DNA of 5,737 nucleotides from Planctomycetaceae bacterium (GCA_027000105.1 JALTOP010000185.1:1-5737), one strand, 5' to 3'. Positions 1-5,313 are shown, counted from the first letter of the stretch. A program made the numbers and translations. Notes: generated by a model not told the origin, from the sequence alone.

Positions 1-612
1 ATGAATTTGTCGAAGCCATTCCCGTTGAGACGCATGACAGGCCAGCATTTCCAGCTTGAGTTCCATCTTTGCAGAAATATCTACAATAAACTGCGGTTCG
101 ATCGGGTTCCCATAATAATCAATCCCCTCGATCGGGTCGACATAATAGAGAGCGGGAATATGATCGAGGTAATCAGCCGGGTCTGTTTGATGTGTTCGAT
201 AGAGCGGAACGGTCGAGCTGAAACAGGCATCGCGAACGATCTGACTGGTCGCTTCATGATCACAATGATAGTCGATTGGCGGAGCCGTGATGACAATATC
301 GGGACGGGCTTTACGGATAATTTCCGTCACTCTCCGGCGAGCTTCGTCGTTACTGAATATGGCCAGGTCGGCGAATTCCGCACAGATATAGTCCGCCCCC
401 AATAGTTTCGCGGAAGCGGCTGCTTCTGCACGACGGACATCGGCAATTTCCCTGCGGGACAGATTCATGCTCCCCAAATCGCCAGCGGTCATTGTGCTGC
501 ACACAATTTCGCAACCACGTTCTTTCAGAATCGCCAACGTTCCCGCACACTGGAGTTCGATATCATCTGGATGCGCATGAATCGCCAATATTCGAGTTGC
601 CTCACTCCCCAT
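1..612 (-). CDS. PIG-L/LmbE-family zinc-dependent N-deacetylase (C-terminus beyond window)
   Basis: The frame from an ATG at 612-610 is open for 204 codons to the left edge, so the C-terminus is missing. It shows the two hallmarks of the PIG-L (GlcNAc-PI de-N-acetylase/LmbE) fold: AHPDD at residues 13-17, where His14 and Asp17 would bind zinc and Asp16 act as base, and HCDHEAT at 116-122, where His119 would be the third zinc ligand (HPDH in most relatives). Family members remove acetyl groups from GlcNAc-type sugars or related amides; the substrate here is unknown. There is no signal peptide, so it is probably cytoplasmic. An in-frame TAA lies 5 codons before the start. An AAGGA (625-629) sits 12 nt upstream, slightly far for a ribosome site. 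It lacks the typical bacillithiol BshB sequence around the motifs, so I do not assign that role. The family call is firm, the substrate open. Confidence 0.93.
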   Translation of the reverse strand, partial: MGSEATRILAIHAHPDDIELQCAGTLAILKERGCEIVCSTMTAGDLGSMNLSRREIADVRRAEAAASAKLLGADYICAEFADLAIFSNDEARRRVTEIIRKARPDIVITAPPIDYHCDHEATSQIVRDACFSSTVPLYRTHQTDPADYLDHIPALYYVDPIEGIDYYGNPIEPQFIVDISAKMELKLEMLACHASQREWLRQIH

Positions 613-655
613 GATAAACTCTTTTCCTTATCTCTATTTTTCCTGTATCTGTTTT

Positions 656-688
656 CTTTGTAGTCTCTTTGTAGCTGTTTTGTACCTG
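656..688. repeat. Three imperfect 11-bp tandem repeats in the leader
   Basis: The plus strand reads CTTTGTAGTCT, CTTTGTAGCTG and TTTTGTACCTG head to tail (656-666, 667-677, 678-688). The TGTA core recurs at 659, 670 and 681, so it falls on the same face of the helix each time; further TGTA copies at 644 and 687 are out of phase. The array lies between the predicted transcription start and the start codon of the deacetylase gene. Confidence 0.6.
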
Positions 689-695
689 TAGCAAC

Positions 696-723
696 AATTC
701 ATTACACTGAAAATTCATTACAC
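696..723. repeat. 12-bp perfect direct repeat, 16-bp period
   Basis: AATTCATTACAC occurs at 696-707 and again at 712-723, separated by 4 bp. On the minus (transcribed) strand it reads GTGTAATGAATT. It lies just downstream of the predicted -10 element of the deacetylase gene, where a repressor site could sit. No function can be assigned from the sequence alone. Confidence 0.65.
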
Positions 724-738
724 AAAAAACACGGGAGT

Positions 739-767
739 ATTGTAATAAATTATCGCGTGTTTGGTAA
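739..767 (-). promoter_or_regulatory. Predicted sigma70-type promoter for the deacetylase gene
   Basis: On the minus strand a TTACCA (762-767, four of six to TTGACA) is followed after exactly 17 nt by TACAAT (739-744, five of six to TATAAT) in A+T-rich DNA. Transcription would begin near 732 and give a leader of about 120 nt before the ATG at 612. That leader contains both direct-repeat sets listed separately. This is pattern matching only, and planctomycete promoters are poorly characterised. Confidence 0.35.
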
Positions 768-956
768 CGAACCGAAGGAAGATCAGGCAATTTCAAACAG
801 GTGACGACATCCCATGTCGAAATCATGATGGGAACGGGCCAACCGCTCAAGAAATGCCGTTTACCCGCCGCTCCCCCAATTACACCAACCGGAAATGATG
901 ATACCTGAATTATCCTCCCATGAACATCGAACCTGCCTGGCAAATTGCAAGTTGAT

Positions 957-2087
957 TCACTTGATCCCTGGCAATACCAGCATGGCATCACCATAACTGA
1001 AAAAACGGTACCGCTGCTGTATCGCGATTTGATAGGCATTCATCACCTGTTCGTAGCCAGCGAAAGTGCACAGCAGAACCAGAAGGGTCGATTTCGGCAG
1101 GTGATAATTGGTAATCAAGCCATCAACAACATGGAACTGAAAACCGGGGCGGATAAACAGATCGGAATGTCCCCGCCACGGCTTGAGCGTTTCAACCTCC
1201 TTCTTGTCCGCATAACGTGCAGCCGATTCGAGAGTCCTCATCGATGTTGTCCCGACTGCGATAATTCGACCGCCCTGCTCTTTTGAAGCCTGGATCGTGT
1301 TCACCGCGGTTGCATCGATCTCGCACCATTCCGAGTGCATTTCGTGCTTGTCGAGACGACTGACAGAAACGGGGCGAAATGTCCCCAGGCCGACATGTAA
1401 CGTGAGGTACGCGATGGAAACCCGGGCCTGCTGACATTTTTGCAGAAGCTGTTCGGAAAAATGCAGCCCGGCTGTCGGCGCGGCGGCGGCTCCGGGAATA
1501 CGTGCATAGACAGACTGGTAACGCCGGGCGTCCTCCGGCTTCGCCTGCCCATGCCTGATATAGGGAGGCAAAGGAACCGAACCAATTCGATCCAGCAACT
1601 CCCAAACCGATTTTTCGTCGGAAAGCTCGACAACAGGACGTGCCTTCCAACATCCCCCCTCTTTCTTTTCGATCAATTCAAGCTGGACGCCGGCTTCATC
1701 ATCTACAGATTGCTGTGGTGATTCACTCTGCGGTGATTCAGCGTGTACTGTTACAGTTTCCCCCGGCTGCAACTTGCCGCGGGATTTGCTCATCATTTCC
1801 CAGCTACCGTCAGCATGCAGGCTTAAAAAAAGCCCTTCCCATTTCCCTCCTGTCCTGTCTCGTACACCACGCAAGCGGGCAGGCACAACACGGGTCTGAT
1901 TCAAAACAAGACAGTCGTGCGGACGAAGGTACTCCAGCAAATCGCAAAACTGACGGTGTTCGATATCTCCCGTTTCCCGATCCAGAACCATCAGGCGTGA
2001 GTGATCCCGCTGCTCGACGGGAGTTTGGGCAATCAATTCTTCAGGAAGTTCGTAATCGTAAGATTCGATCAAATTCAAATCTGGCAT
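957..2087 (-). CDS. queA: S-adenosylmethionine:tRNA ribosyltransferase-isomerase
   Basis: QueA transfers and isomerises the ribosyl group of S-adenosylmethionine onto 7-aminomethyl-7-deazaguanine in the wobble position of GUN tRNAs, giving epoxyqueuosine, in the cytoplasm. Family motifs are present in order along 376 residues: YDYELPEELIAQ (10-21), LVLNQTRVVPARLRG (60-74), PPYI (174-177), YQSVYA (190-195), AAPTAGLHF (202-210), LHVGLGTFRPV (230-240), then GTTSMRTLE, RPGFQF and TNYHLPKSTL near the C-terminus. It is somewhat longer than most family members (around 340-360). The extra length seems to be a Ser/Pro/Gln/Asp-rich stretch at about 117-133, encoded partly by a 15-bp duplication. The ATG is preceded by in-frame TAG and TAA, fixing the start, but no good Shine-Dalgarno sequence is seen. 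No other queuosine gene and no preQ1 riboswitch is visible nearby. Confidence 0.97.
   Translation of the reverse strand: MPDLNLIESYDYELPEELIAQTPVEQRDHSRLMVLDRETGDIEHRQFCDLLEYLRPHDCLVLNQTRVVPARLRGVRDRTGGKWEGLFLSLHADGSWEMMSKSRGKLQPGETVTVHAESPQSESPQQSVDDEAGVQLELIEKKEGGCWKARPVVELSDEKSVWELLDRIGSVPLPPYIRHGQAKPEDARRYQSVYARIPGAAAAPTAGLHFSEQLLQKCQQARVSIAYLTLHVGLGTFRPVSVSRLDKHEMHSEWCEIDATAVNTIQASKEQGGRIIAVGTTSMRTLESAARYADKKEVETLKPWRGHSDLFIRPGFQFHVVDGLITNYHLPKSTLLVLLCTFAGYEQVMNAYQIAIQQRYRFFSYGDAMLVLPGIK
1713..1742. repeat. 15-bp micro-duplication inside queA
   Basis: Two adjacent 15-bp units (1713-1727 and 1728-1742) share the core GGTGATTCA at 1717-1725 and 1732-1740 and differ at only three positions. 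They encode part of the SPQSESPQQS stretch of QueA. The duplication keeps the reading frame and lies in a segment that looks like a flexible surface insert. Confidence 0.65.
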
Positions 2088-2221
2088 CGAGAGTTACTAC
2101 CCGGCTGTTAGAAATCGTCCAGAGACAATAGAATACATTTCATGCGAAATCGTTTCACACCAATACGAAGCAGGCATGGTAGTAAGAATCAGGGCAAATA
2201 AATACTCCGTCGCAGATAAAG
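2088..2221. promoter_or_regulatory. Divergent promoter region between queA and the GT4 gene
   Basis: These 134 bp separate two divergently transcribed genes and must hold both promoters unless these are internal. For queA (minus strand) a weak pair is GTGAAA (2153-2158), 17 nt, TATTCT (2130-2135), each four of six to consensus. On the plus strand TAGAAT (2129-2134) resembles a -10 but has no good -35. Within the queA spacer lies a small palindrome (2137-2150). GAAATCGT is directly repeated at 2111-2118 and 2146-2153, and TTACTACC (2094-2101) pairs with GGTAGTAA (2178-2185). None is a recognised operator. Confidence 0.35.
2137..2150. repeat. Palindrome ATTTC-N4-GAAAT in the divergent promoter region
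   Basis: ATTTC (2137-2141) and GAAAT (2146-2150) are perfect inverted repeats around ATGC. The element falls between the candidate -35 and -10 boxes of queA, where a dimeric regulator would block initiation. The arms are short enough for chance, so this is only a candidate operator. Confidence 0.35.
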
Positions 2222-3349
2222 ATGACAAGCGATCCCGGTTTACCAATCCCGATCCTGTTTTGCATCACCGAACTTGACCCCGGTGGTGCGGAATACGCGC
2301 TGGTTCAGCTTGTGACGCGGCTTGACCGTGAAAAATGGAAGCCGTCCGTCATAGCCCTGGGCAAGGATACGGAACTGGCCGAGCAGTTGCGTTCGGCTGA
2401 TGTCCCTGTCACCTGCCTGAATGCAACCAGTTCACGGCAATTTTCGATTTACCCGAAACTTGTCAAACAGATGCGCAAGATCAATCCTGCCATCGTACAG
2501 ACATTCCTGTTTCATGCGAATATCCTGGGGCGAATGGCTGCCCGCTCTGCGCGAATCCCACATGTCGTCAGCGGAATTCGTGTCGCCGAACGCAGAGGAA
2601 AATGGTATCACCGGGTTGAACGCTGGACAGATCGCTGGGTCAGCAAACATGTTTGCGTCAGCCGGGCGGTGCGGGATTTTACAGTTGAAATGACACGGAT
2701 TCCTGCAGAAAAGATGGTCATTATCCCCAACGGTGTGGATGTATCACGTTTTGCGAATGCTTCACCAATTCCCTCATCTTCGCTGCCAGGCTACGAAAAA
2801 GGAGATTTGATCGCCCTGTTCGTGGGCAGACTTGATCAACAAAAGGGAGTTTTCGATCTGCTGGAAATTGCAGCACAACTGCAAAACCGCTTCCCGCATT
2901 TGAAGTGGCTGCTCGCCGGTGACGGGCCACTTGAAGCGGAAATGAAAACCCGGATTGATCGAATGAAATTGCAACAGCGAGTCCACCTGCTCGGTAGACG
3001 AAACGACGTCGCCGAGTTGATGCAAACGGCCGACCTGTTCGTATTCCCTTCCCGCTGGGAAGGGATGCCCAATGTCATCCTGGAGGCTATGGCTGCCCGC
3101 CTCCCCGTTGTTTCCTGTCAGGTTGAAGGCGTTGACGAATTACTGTGCAATCAACAATCCGGCCTGGTGATTCCGAATGGCGACGTTGCCGAAATGACGG
3201 AGGCGGTCGCCACGCTGGTAGAGCAACCGCAACGTCGCAGCGAGCTTGCAGAAAAAGCGTTCCAAAAAGTCAGCGGGCATTTCAGCTGGGATCAAACGGC
3301 ATCACAGTACCAACAGCTTTACCAAAGCTTATTTGACGGGGACGCGTGA
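2222..3349 (+). CDS. GT4-family (GT-B fold) glycosyltransferase
   Basis: This 375-residue protein has the length and layout of a retaining GT4 glycosyltransferase, which moves a sugar from a nucleotide-sugar donor to a glycan, lipid or other acceptor on the inner face of the membrane. The N-terminal Rossmann domain opens with ITELDPGGAE (15-24), whose Gly-rich loop lies near the donor and acceptor. The C-terminal domain has VGRLDQQKG (201-209), with Arg203 and Lys208 expected to contact the donor phosphates, LLAGDGP, and the EGMPNVILE motif whose Glu280 and Glu288 form the EX7E pair. Pfam Glyco_transf_4 plus Glycos_transf_1 would be expected. There is no signal peptide or membrane segment. 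The ATG at 2222 is the only one after an in-frame TAA at 2183, with a poor ribosome site. It stands alone, so the sugar and acceptor cannot be inferred; cell-surface polysaccharide or lipid glycosylation is the usual role. Confidence 0.95.
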   Translation: MTSDPGLPIPILFCITELDPGGAEYALVQLVTRLDREKWKPSVIALGKDTELAEQLRSADVPVTCLNATSSRQFSIYPKLVKQMRKINPAIVQTFLFHANILGRMAARSARIPHVVSGIRVAERRGKWYHRVERWTDRWVSKHVCVSRAVRDFTVEMTRIPAEKMVIIPNGVDVSRFANASPIPSSSLPGYEKGDLIALFVGRLDQQKGVFDLLEIAAQLQNRFPHLKWLLAGDGPLEAEMKTRIDRMKLQQRVHLLGRRNDVAELMQTADLFVFPSRWEGMPNVILEAMAARLPVVSCQVEGVDELLCNQQSGLVIPNGDVAEMTEAVATLVEQPQRRSELAEKAFQKVSGHFSWDQTASQYQQLYQSLFDGDA

Positions 3350-4078
3350 CTTTTTCGCTTCGCGAATTTTCTCTCGGGACCAATTATGCCTGGGGCGAAA
3401 ATCGACCAGAGCATTATAGACCGAGCCGTGATAATATGTGACGAAGAGCGATTCTCCATGGTGATCTGAAAAATGCTGACGGGTCAGTCCGTACCAATCG
3501 GAAATTTTTGTAAACCCGATTTCTTTACCAAGCCAGCGAAAGTAGGCGCGCCGGTTATCGACATCTTTCCAAAAGCCCTGCGGTACCGTATGAAAACACC
3601 AGGGTTGCCATTTTTTGCGCGGGGCATACTCCCGCAGCGCCCGAAAAACGGAATCGCCATAATAATTCGCCAATAATCCGCCACCATGATTGGTATGAAA
3701 ATGCGAGCGACTGACTCCGTACCAGTCATCAACGCTTTTCAGTCCCAGTTGCTCTCCCAGCCAATCCATATAGGCTTTCCGATTTTCCTTTTTCTTCCAG
3801 AATCCCTGTGGCGTGCTGCGAAACAGCCATTCTTTCCAGTCATTCCCGGGAAGGAAATCGATCACCGCCTTTTGAGGGGAATCTTCATAAAAGTTGGCAA
3901 GCATCCCACCTCCAAAATTCCGATGAAAATCCTGCTTGGAAATCTGATACCAATCCTCCTTTTTTTTATAACCGAGCTGCTTGCCAAGCCAGCGCATATA
4001 GGCATGTCTGTTTTTGATATCCGACCAGAATCCACCGGGAACACGTCCCGTAAGCCAGGGTTCCTTCGATTTTGCCAT
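3329..4078 (-). CDS. Triple-repeat protein with three 76-residue W/DWY repeats, function unknown
   Basis: The 249 residues consist of three complete repeats (8-83, 84-159, 160-235) plus a short basic tail. The period is exactly 76 with no insertions: Trp18/94/170, Asn23/99/175, Tyr27/103/179, WLG at 30/106/182, DWY at 42/118/194, Gly56/132/208, Pro77/153/229 and Trp81/157/233 all line up. Each unit reads roughly W-x8-GFW-x4-NRxAYxxWLGxxxG-x5-DWY-x6-F-x4-GG-x9-S-x9-P-x3-W. There is no signal peptide, membrane segment or recognisable catalytic motif; the protein is basic and His-rich. From memory, repeats of this style (FW..N..Y..WLG..DWY..GG..LL..Y, then P..W.PW.F) occur in algal, oomycete, plant and giant-virus proteins without a settled function. 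The ATG is fixed by an in-frame TAG five codons upstream, and a weak AGG lies 8 nt before it. Its last 21 bp overlap the convergent glycosyltransferase gene. Confidence 0.9.
   Translation of the reverse strand: MAKSKEPWLTGRVPGGFWSDIKNRHAYMRWLGKQLGYKKKEDWYQISKQDFHRNFGGGMLANFYEDSPQKAVIDFLPGNDWKEWLFRSTPQGFWKKKENRKAYMDWLGEQLGLKSVDDWYGVSRSHFHTNHGGGLLANYYGDSVFRALREYAPRKKWQPWCFHTVPQGFWKDVDNRRAYFRWLGKEIGFTKISDWYGLTRQHFSDHHGESLFVTYYHGSVYNALVDFRPRHNWSREKIREAKKSRVPVK
3354..3370 (+). terminator. Possible weak intrinsic terminator after the GT4 gene
   Basis: TTCGC (3354-3358), a three-base loop, GCGAA (3362-3366), then TTTTCTCTC. The hairpin begins 4 nt after the glycosyltransferase stop codon and lies within the coding end of the convergent gene. 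A five-pair stem is short, so the call is tentative. Any terminator for this gene has to sit inside the neighbour, because the two genes overlap. Confidence 0.3.
3374..4057 (-). repeat. Three 228-bp coding repeats (76 codons each)
   Basis: Unit 1 is 3830-4057, unit 2 is 3602-3829 and unit 3 is 3374-3601, contiguous and equal in length. The nucleotide sequences have diverged well beyond the protein pattern, so the duplication is old and selection has kept the spacing. Unit 3 is the most altered at the glycine cluster (HGES where units 1 and 2 have GGG). Confidence 0.9.
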
Positions 4079-4144
4079 TCCAGTAACCTACTCGATCCTA
4101 AAAGACGATCCTCAAATTCGTTCCATGAAACCACAGAGCCGGGG

Positions 4145-4173
4145 AATATAGCTATTCATCGCAACAATAGCAA
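4145..4173 (-). promoter_or_regulatory. Predicted promoter of the repeat-protein gene
   Basis: On the minus strand TTGCTA (4168-4173, four of six) is followed after 17 nt by TATATT (4145-4150, five of six to TATAAT). Transcription would start near 4138, leaving a leader of about 60 nt. The spacer contains an inverted repeat, GCTATT (minus strand, 4166-4171) and AATAGC (4151-4156) around 9 bp, which could be an operator. The -35 hexamer is part of the 17-bp duplicated unit. Confidence 0.35.
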
Positions 4174-4194
4174 CTGAGCAACAATAGCAACTGA
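4161..4194. repeat. Perfect 17-bp tandem duplication
   Basis: GCAACAATAGCAACTGA occurs at 4161-4177 and immediately again at 4178-4194, identical in all 17 positions. It lies 83-116 bp upstream of the start codon of the triple-repeat protein. Each copy carries TTGCTA on the minus strand, so the duplication copies the candidate -35 box. The lack of differences suggests a recent event or maintained binding sites. Confidence 0.9.
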
Positions 4195-4340
4195 ACAAAT
4201 CGGGCCATCTTGTTCATTCCAATCAACATGCCGATTATTCGGACATCATGGAACCTGTGAATAAAAGGTGATACGATGCCCCGGAGTGCAATTGACAAAC
4301 CGATCGTCAGGCGTAATGACTGACGGCAAAACCGGTCATC

Positions 4341-4345
4341 AAGGA
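4341..4345 (+). promoter_or_regulatory. Ribosome binding site of the DapA-like gene
   Basis: AAGGA lies 10 nt before the ATG at 4356. It is the clearest Shine-Dalgarno-like sequence in the window and supports this start; in-frame TAA and TGA codons lie 13-14 codons upstream, with no other ATG in between. Confidence 0.55.
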
Positions 4346-4355
4346 ACATCAAGAA

Positions 4356-5300
4356 ATGCAAGCTCACGAAAAAATCGTCCCCGCGCGAAAGATTACGGGC
4401 TATTCCGCCATCCTGCTGCCGTTTACGAAAACAGGGACGGTTGATTGGGAAGGCTTCGAATCCCATTTGACAAAAACCATCGCGGCGGGATTGATCCCGG
4501 CTGTCAACATGGATACGGGCTACGCCAACCTGATCGATTCAGCGACAAAAATCGATGTTCTGGAAAGAACCCGCGATCTTGTCGCGGGAAGGGAATTCGT
4601 TGCCGGGGCATTTGTTGCAGACAAACCCGGCGATTCCTTTCGGGCACAGGAATATCGAACCGAAATGGACCTGATACAAAAATTCGGCGGCGTTCCCGTG
4701 ATCTTCCAATCGTACGGTCTGACAAACGGCCCGGATAGACAGATTCTGGAGAACTACAGACAACTCGCCGGTTACTGCGATCGTTTTATCGGGTTTGAAC
4801 TCGGCAAGGTTTTCCTTCCACTCGGCAAAATCTATTCGCTGGAACTGTATCAGGAATTGATTCAGATACCGCAGTGTATTGGTGCCAAACATTCTTCGCT
4901 GCATCGGCAACCGGAGTGGGACCGGCTGGAAATACGAGACAGAATACGACCGGAATTTCGCGTTCTGACGGGAAATGATCTGGCGATCGACATGGTGAAG
5001 TACGGTTCCGATTACCTGCTCGGTCTTTCCACATTCGCCCCCGATCTCTTTGCCAAAAGAGATCATTTCTGGGCAACCGCTGACAATGAATTCTACGAAT
5101 TGAACGACGTCCTGCAGTATCTCGGTTTCTTCGCGTTCCGCGTCCCGACAGGAGCCTACAAACACTCAGCCGCCCAGTTTTTGAAACTGCGGGGCTGGAT
5201 CGCGACGGATGAAACACACATCAACAGCGGCAGACGACCGGAATCCGACATCTTCGTTCTGCAAGAAATTCTGGAAAGACTGCAACGCTGGATCGATTGA
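4356..5300 (+). CDS. Divergent DapA/NAL-family (class I aldolase-like) TIM-barrel protein
   Basis: The 314 residues match the length and order of the dihydrodipicolinate synthase/N-acetylneuraminate lyase family, whose members form or break C-C bonds next to pyruvate through a lysine Schiff base. Visible landmarks are ITGYSAILLPFT (13-24, first strand), the segment VNMDTGYANL (50-59) where DapA has GTTGE, VPVIFQSYG (113-121), CIGAKHSS (174-181), whose Lys178 aligns with the Schiff-base lysine, and LTGNDLAIDMVKYGSDYLLG (204-223), like the family's SGDD segment. The canonical Thr-Thr pair is absent, and Phe147 seems to replace the catalytic tyrosine of the YNVP segment, so it is not a genuine DapA. 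Similar proteins are recalled in planctomycetes as dihydrodipicolinate synthase family proteins of unknown substrate. It is cytoplasmic, with no signal peptide. It stands alone, converging after 13 bp on the next gene. Confidence 0.9.
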   Translation: MQAHEKIVPARKITGYSAILLPFTKTGTVDWEGFESHLTKTIAAGLIPAVNMDTGYANLIDSATKIDVLERTRDLVAGREFVAGAFVADKPGDSFRAQEYRTEMDLIQKFGGVPVIFQSYGLTNGPDRQILENYRQLAGYCDRFIGFELGKVFLPLGKIYSLELYQELIQIPQCIGAKHSSLHRQPEWDRLEIRDRIRPEFRVLTGNDLAIDMVKYGSDYLLGLSTFAPDLFAKRDHFWATADNEFYELNDVLQYLGFFAFRVPTGAYKHSAAQFLKLRGWIATDETHINSGRRPESDIFVLQEILERLQRWID

Positions 5301-5313
5301 AGATTGAACCTTC
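5301..5313. other. 13-bp convergent gap without terminator
   Basis: Only 13 bp separate the stop codons of the DapA-like gene and the convergent right-edge gene. I see no stem-loop with a T tract in or next to it on either strand, only a four-pair GAAG/CTTC possibility, so any termination must lie in the coding ends or be factor-dependent. Confidence 0.6.

Larger units (their letters stand above)
613..956. other. Intergenic region between queA and the deacetylase gene
   Basis: No convincing gene lies in these 344 bp. The right part (about 780-956), downstream of queA, has mixed composition and two overlapping possible hairpins at 805-819 and 810-833, neither followed by a T tract on the minus strand, so no clear terminator is seen. 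The left part (613-780) is A+T-rich and promoter-like for the deacetylase gene, with short direct repeats at 656-688 and 696-723. The longest open frames across it have no ribosome site and no family resemblance. Confidence 0.7.
4079..4355. other. Divergent intergenic region between repeat-protein and DapA-like genes
   Basis: These 277 bp hold no supported gene. The left half contains a candidate minus-strand promoter and a 17-bp tandem duplication; the leader of the repeat-protein gene has AGGATCG twice (4106-4112 and 4093-4099). The right half should drive the DapA-like gene. A perfect TTGACA is at 4292-4297 but no good -10 follows; TTGTTC (4210-4215), 17 nt, GATTAT (4233-4238) is a weak alternative. 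GTTCCATGA (4120-4128) is inversely repeated as TCATGGAAC (4246-4254), and CCGA-N4-TCGG lies at 4231-4242. Confidence 0.6.

Noticed and set aside
98..157. Apparent 30-bp tandem repeat (TCGATCGGGT at 98-107 and 128-137) encoding YYVDPIEG / YYGNPIEP
   Set aside because: Both halves match what I recall of the normal family sequence (DPIEG...G-x-x-EP) in planctomycete LmbE proteins, so this is probably coincidence of conserved motifs, not a duplication.
1..405. 134-residue plus-strand open frame at the left edge
   Set aside because: It is antisense to the PIG-L deacetylase, whose AHPDD and HCDH motifs are clear on the minus strand.
759..896. Possible small plus-strand ORF of about 45 codons starting at TTG
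   Set aside because: No ATG, no Shine-Dalgarno sequence and no recognisable pattern; it fits chance in non-coding DNA.
602..1039. 145-residue open frame on the minus strand across the intergenic region
   Set aside because: It overlaps the 3' end of queA and the 5' end of the deacetylase gene in other frames, has no ribosome site and reads as unstructured sequence without family resemblance. It also runs through the promoter and repeats.
2421..2693. Alternative open frames within the glycosyltransferase gene on both strands
   Set aside because: They lie fully inside a clear GT4 coding region and have no motif of their own.
1..3349. Bacillithiol-type pair: GT4 glycosyltransferase (BshA) plus PIG-L deacetylase (BshB)
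   Set aside because: The pairing is suggestive, but the genes are separated by queA and divergent. The GT4 has the GGAE-type N-terminus of general glycan transferases, and the deacetylase lacks BshB-like sequence beyond the zinc motifs.
4120..4254. 9-bp inverted repeat GTTCCATGA / TCATGGAAC spanning the intergenic region
   Set aside because: The arms are 117 bp apart and short; there is no sign of a mobile-element end or transposase between them.
4292..4319. Perfect TTGACA as the promoter of the DapA-like gene
   Set aside because: The hexamer is perfect, but no acceptable -10 follows at 15-19 bp (best TAATGA, two of six), so I did not list it as a promoter.
4152..4466. 104-residue minus-strand open frame across the divergent intergenic region
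   Set aside because: It covers the ribosome site and start of the DapA-like gene, includes the 17-bp repeats and resembles no family.
4539..5217. Long minus-strand open frames (208 and 143 residues) opposite the DapA-like gene
   Set aside because: They are antisense shadows of a well-supported plus-strand gene.
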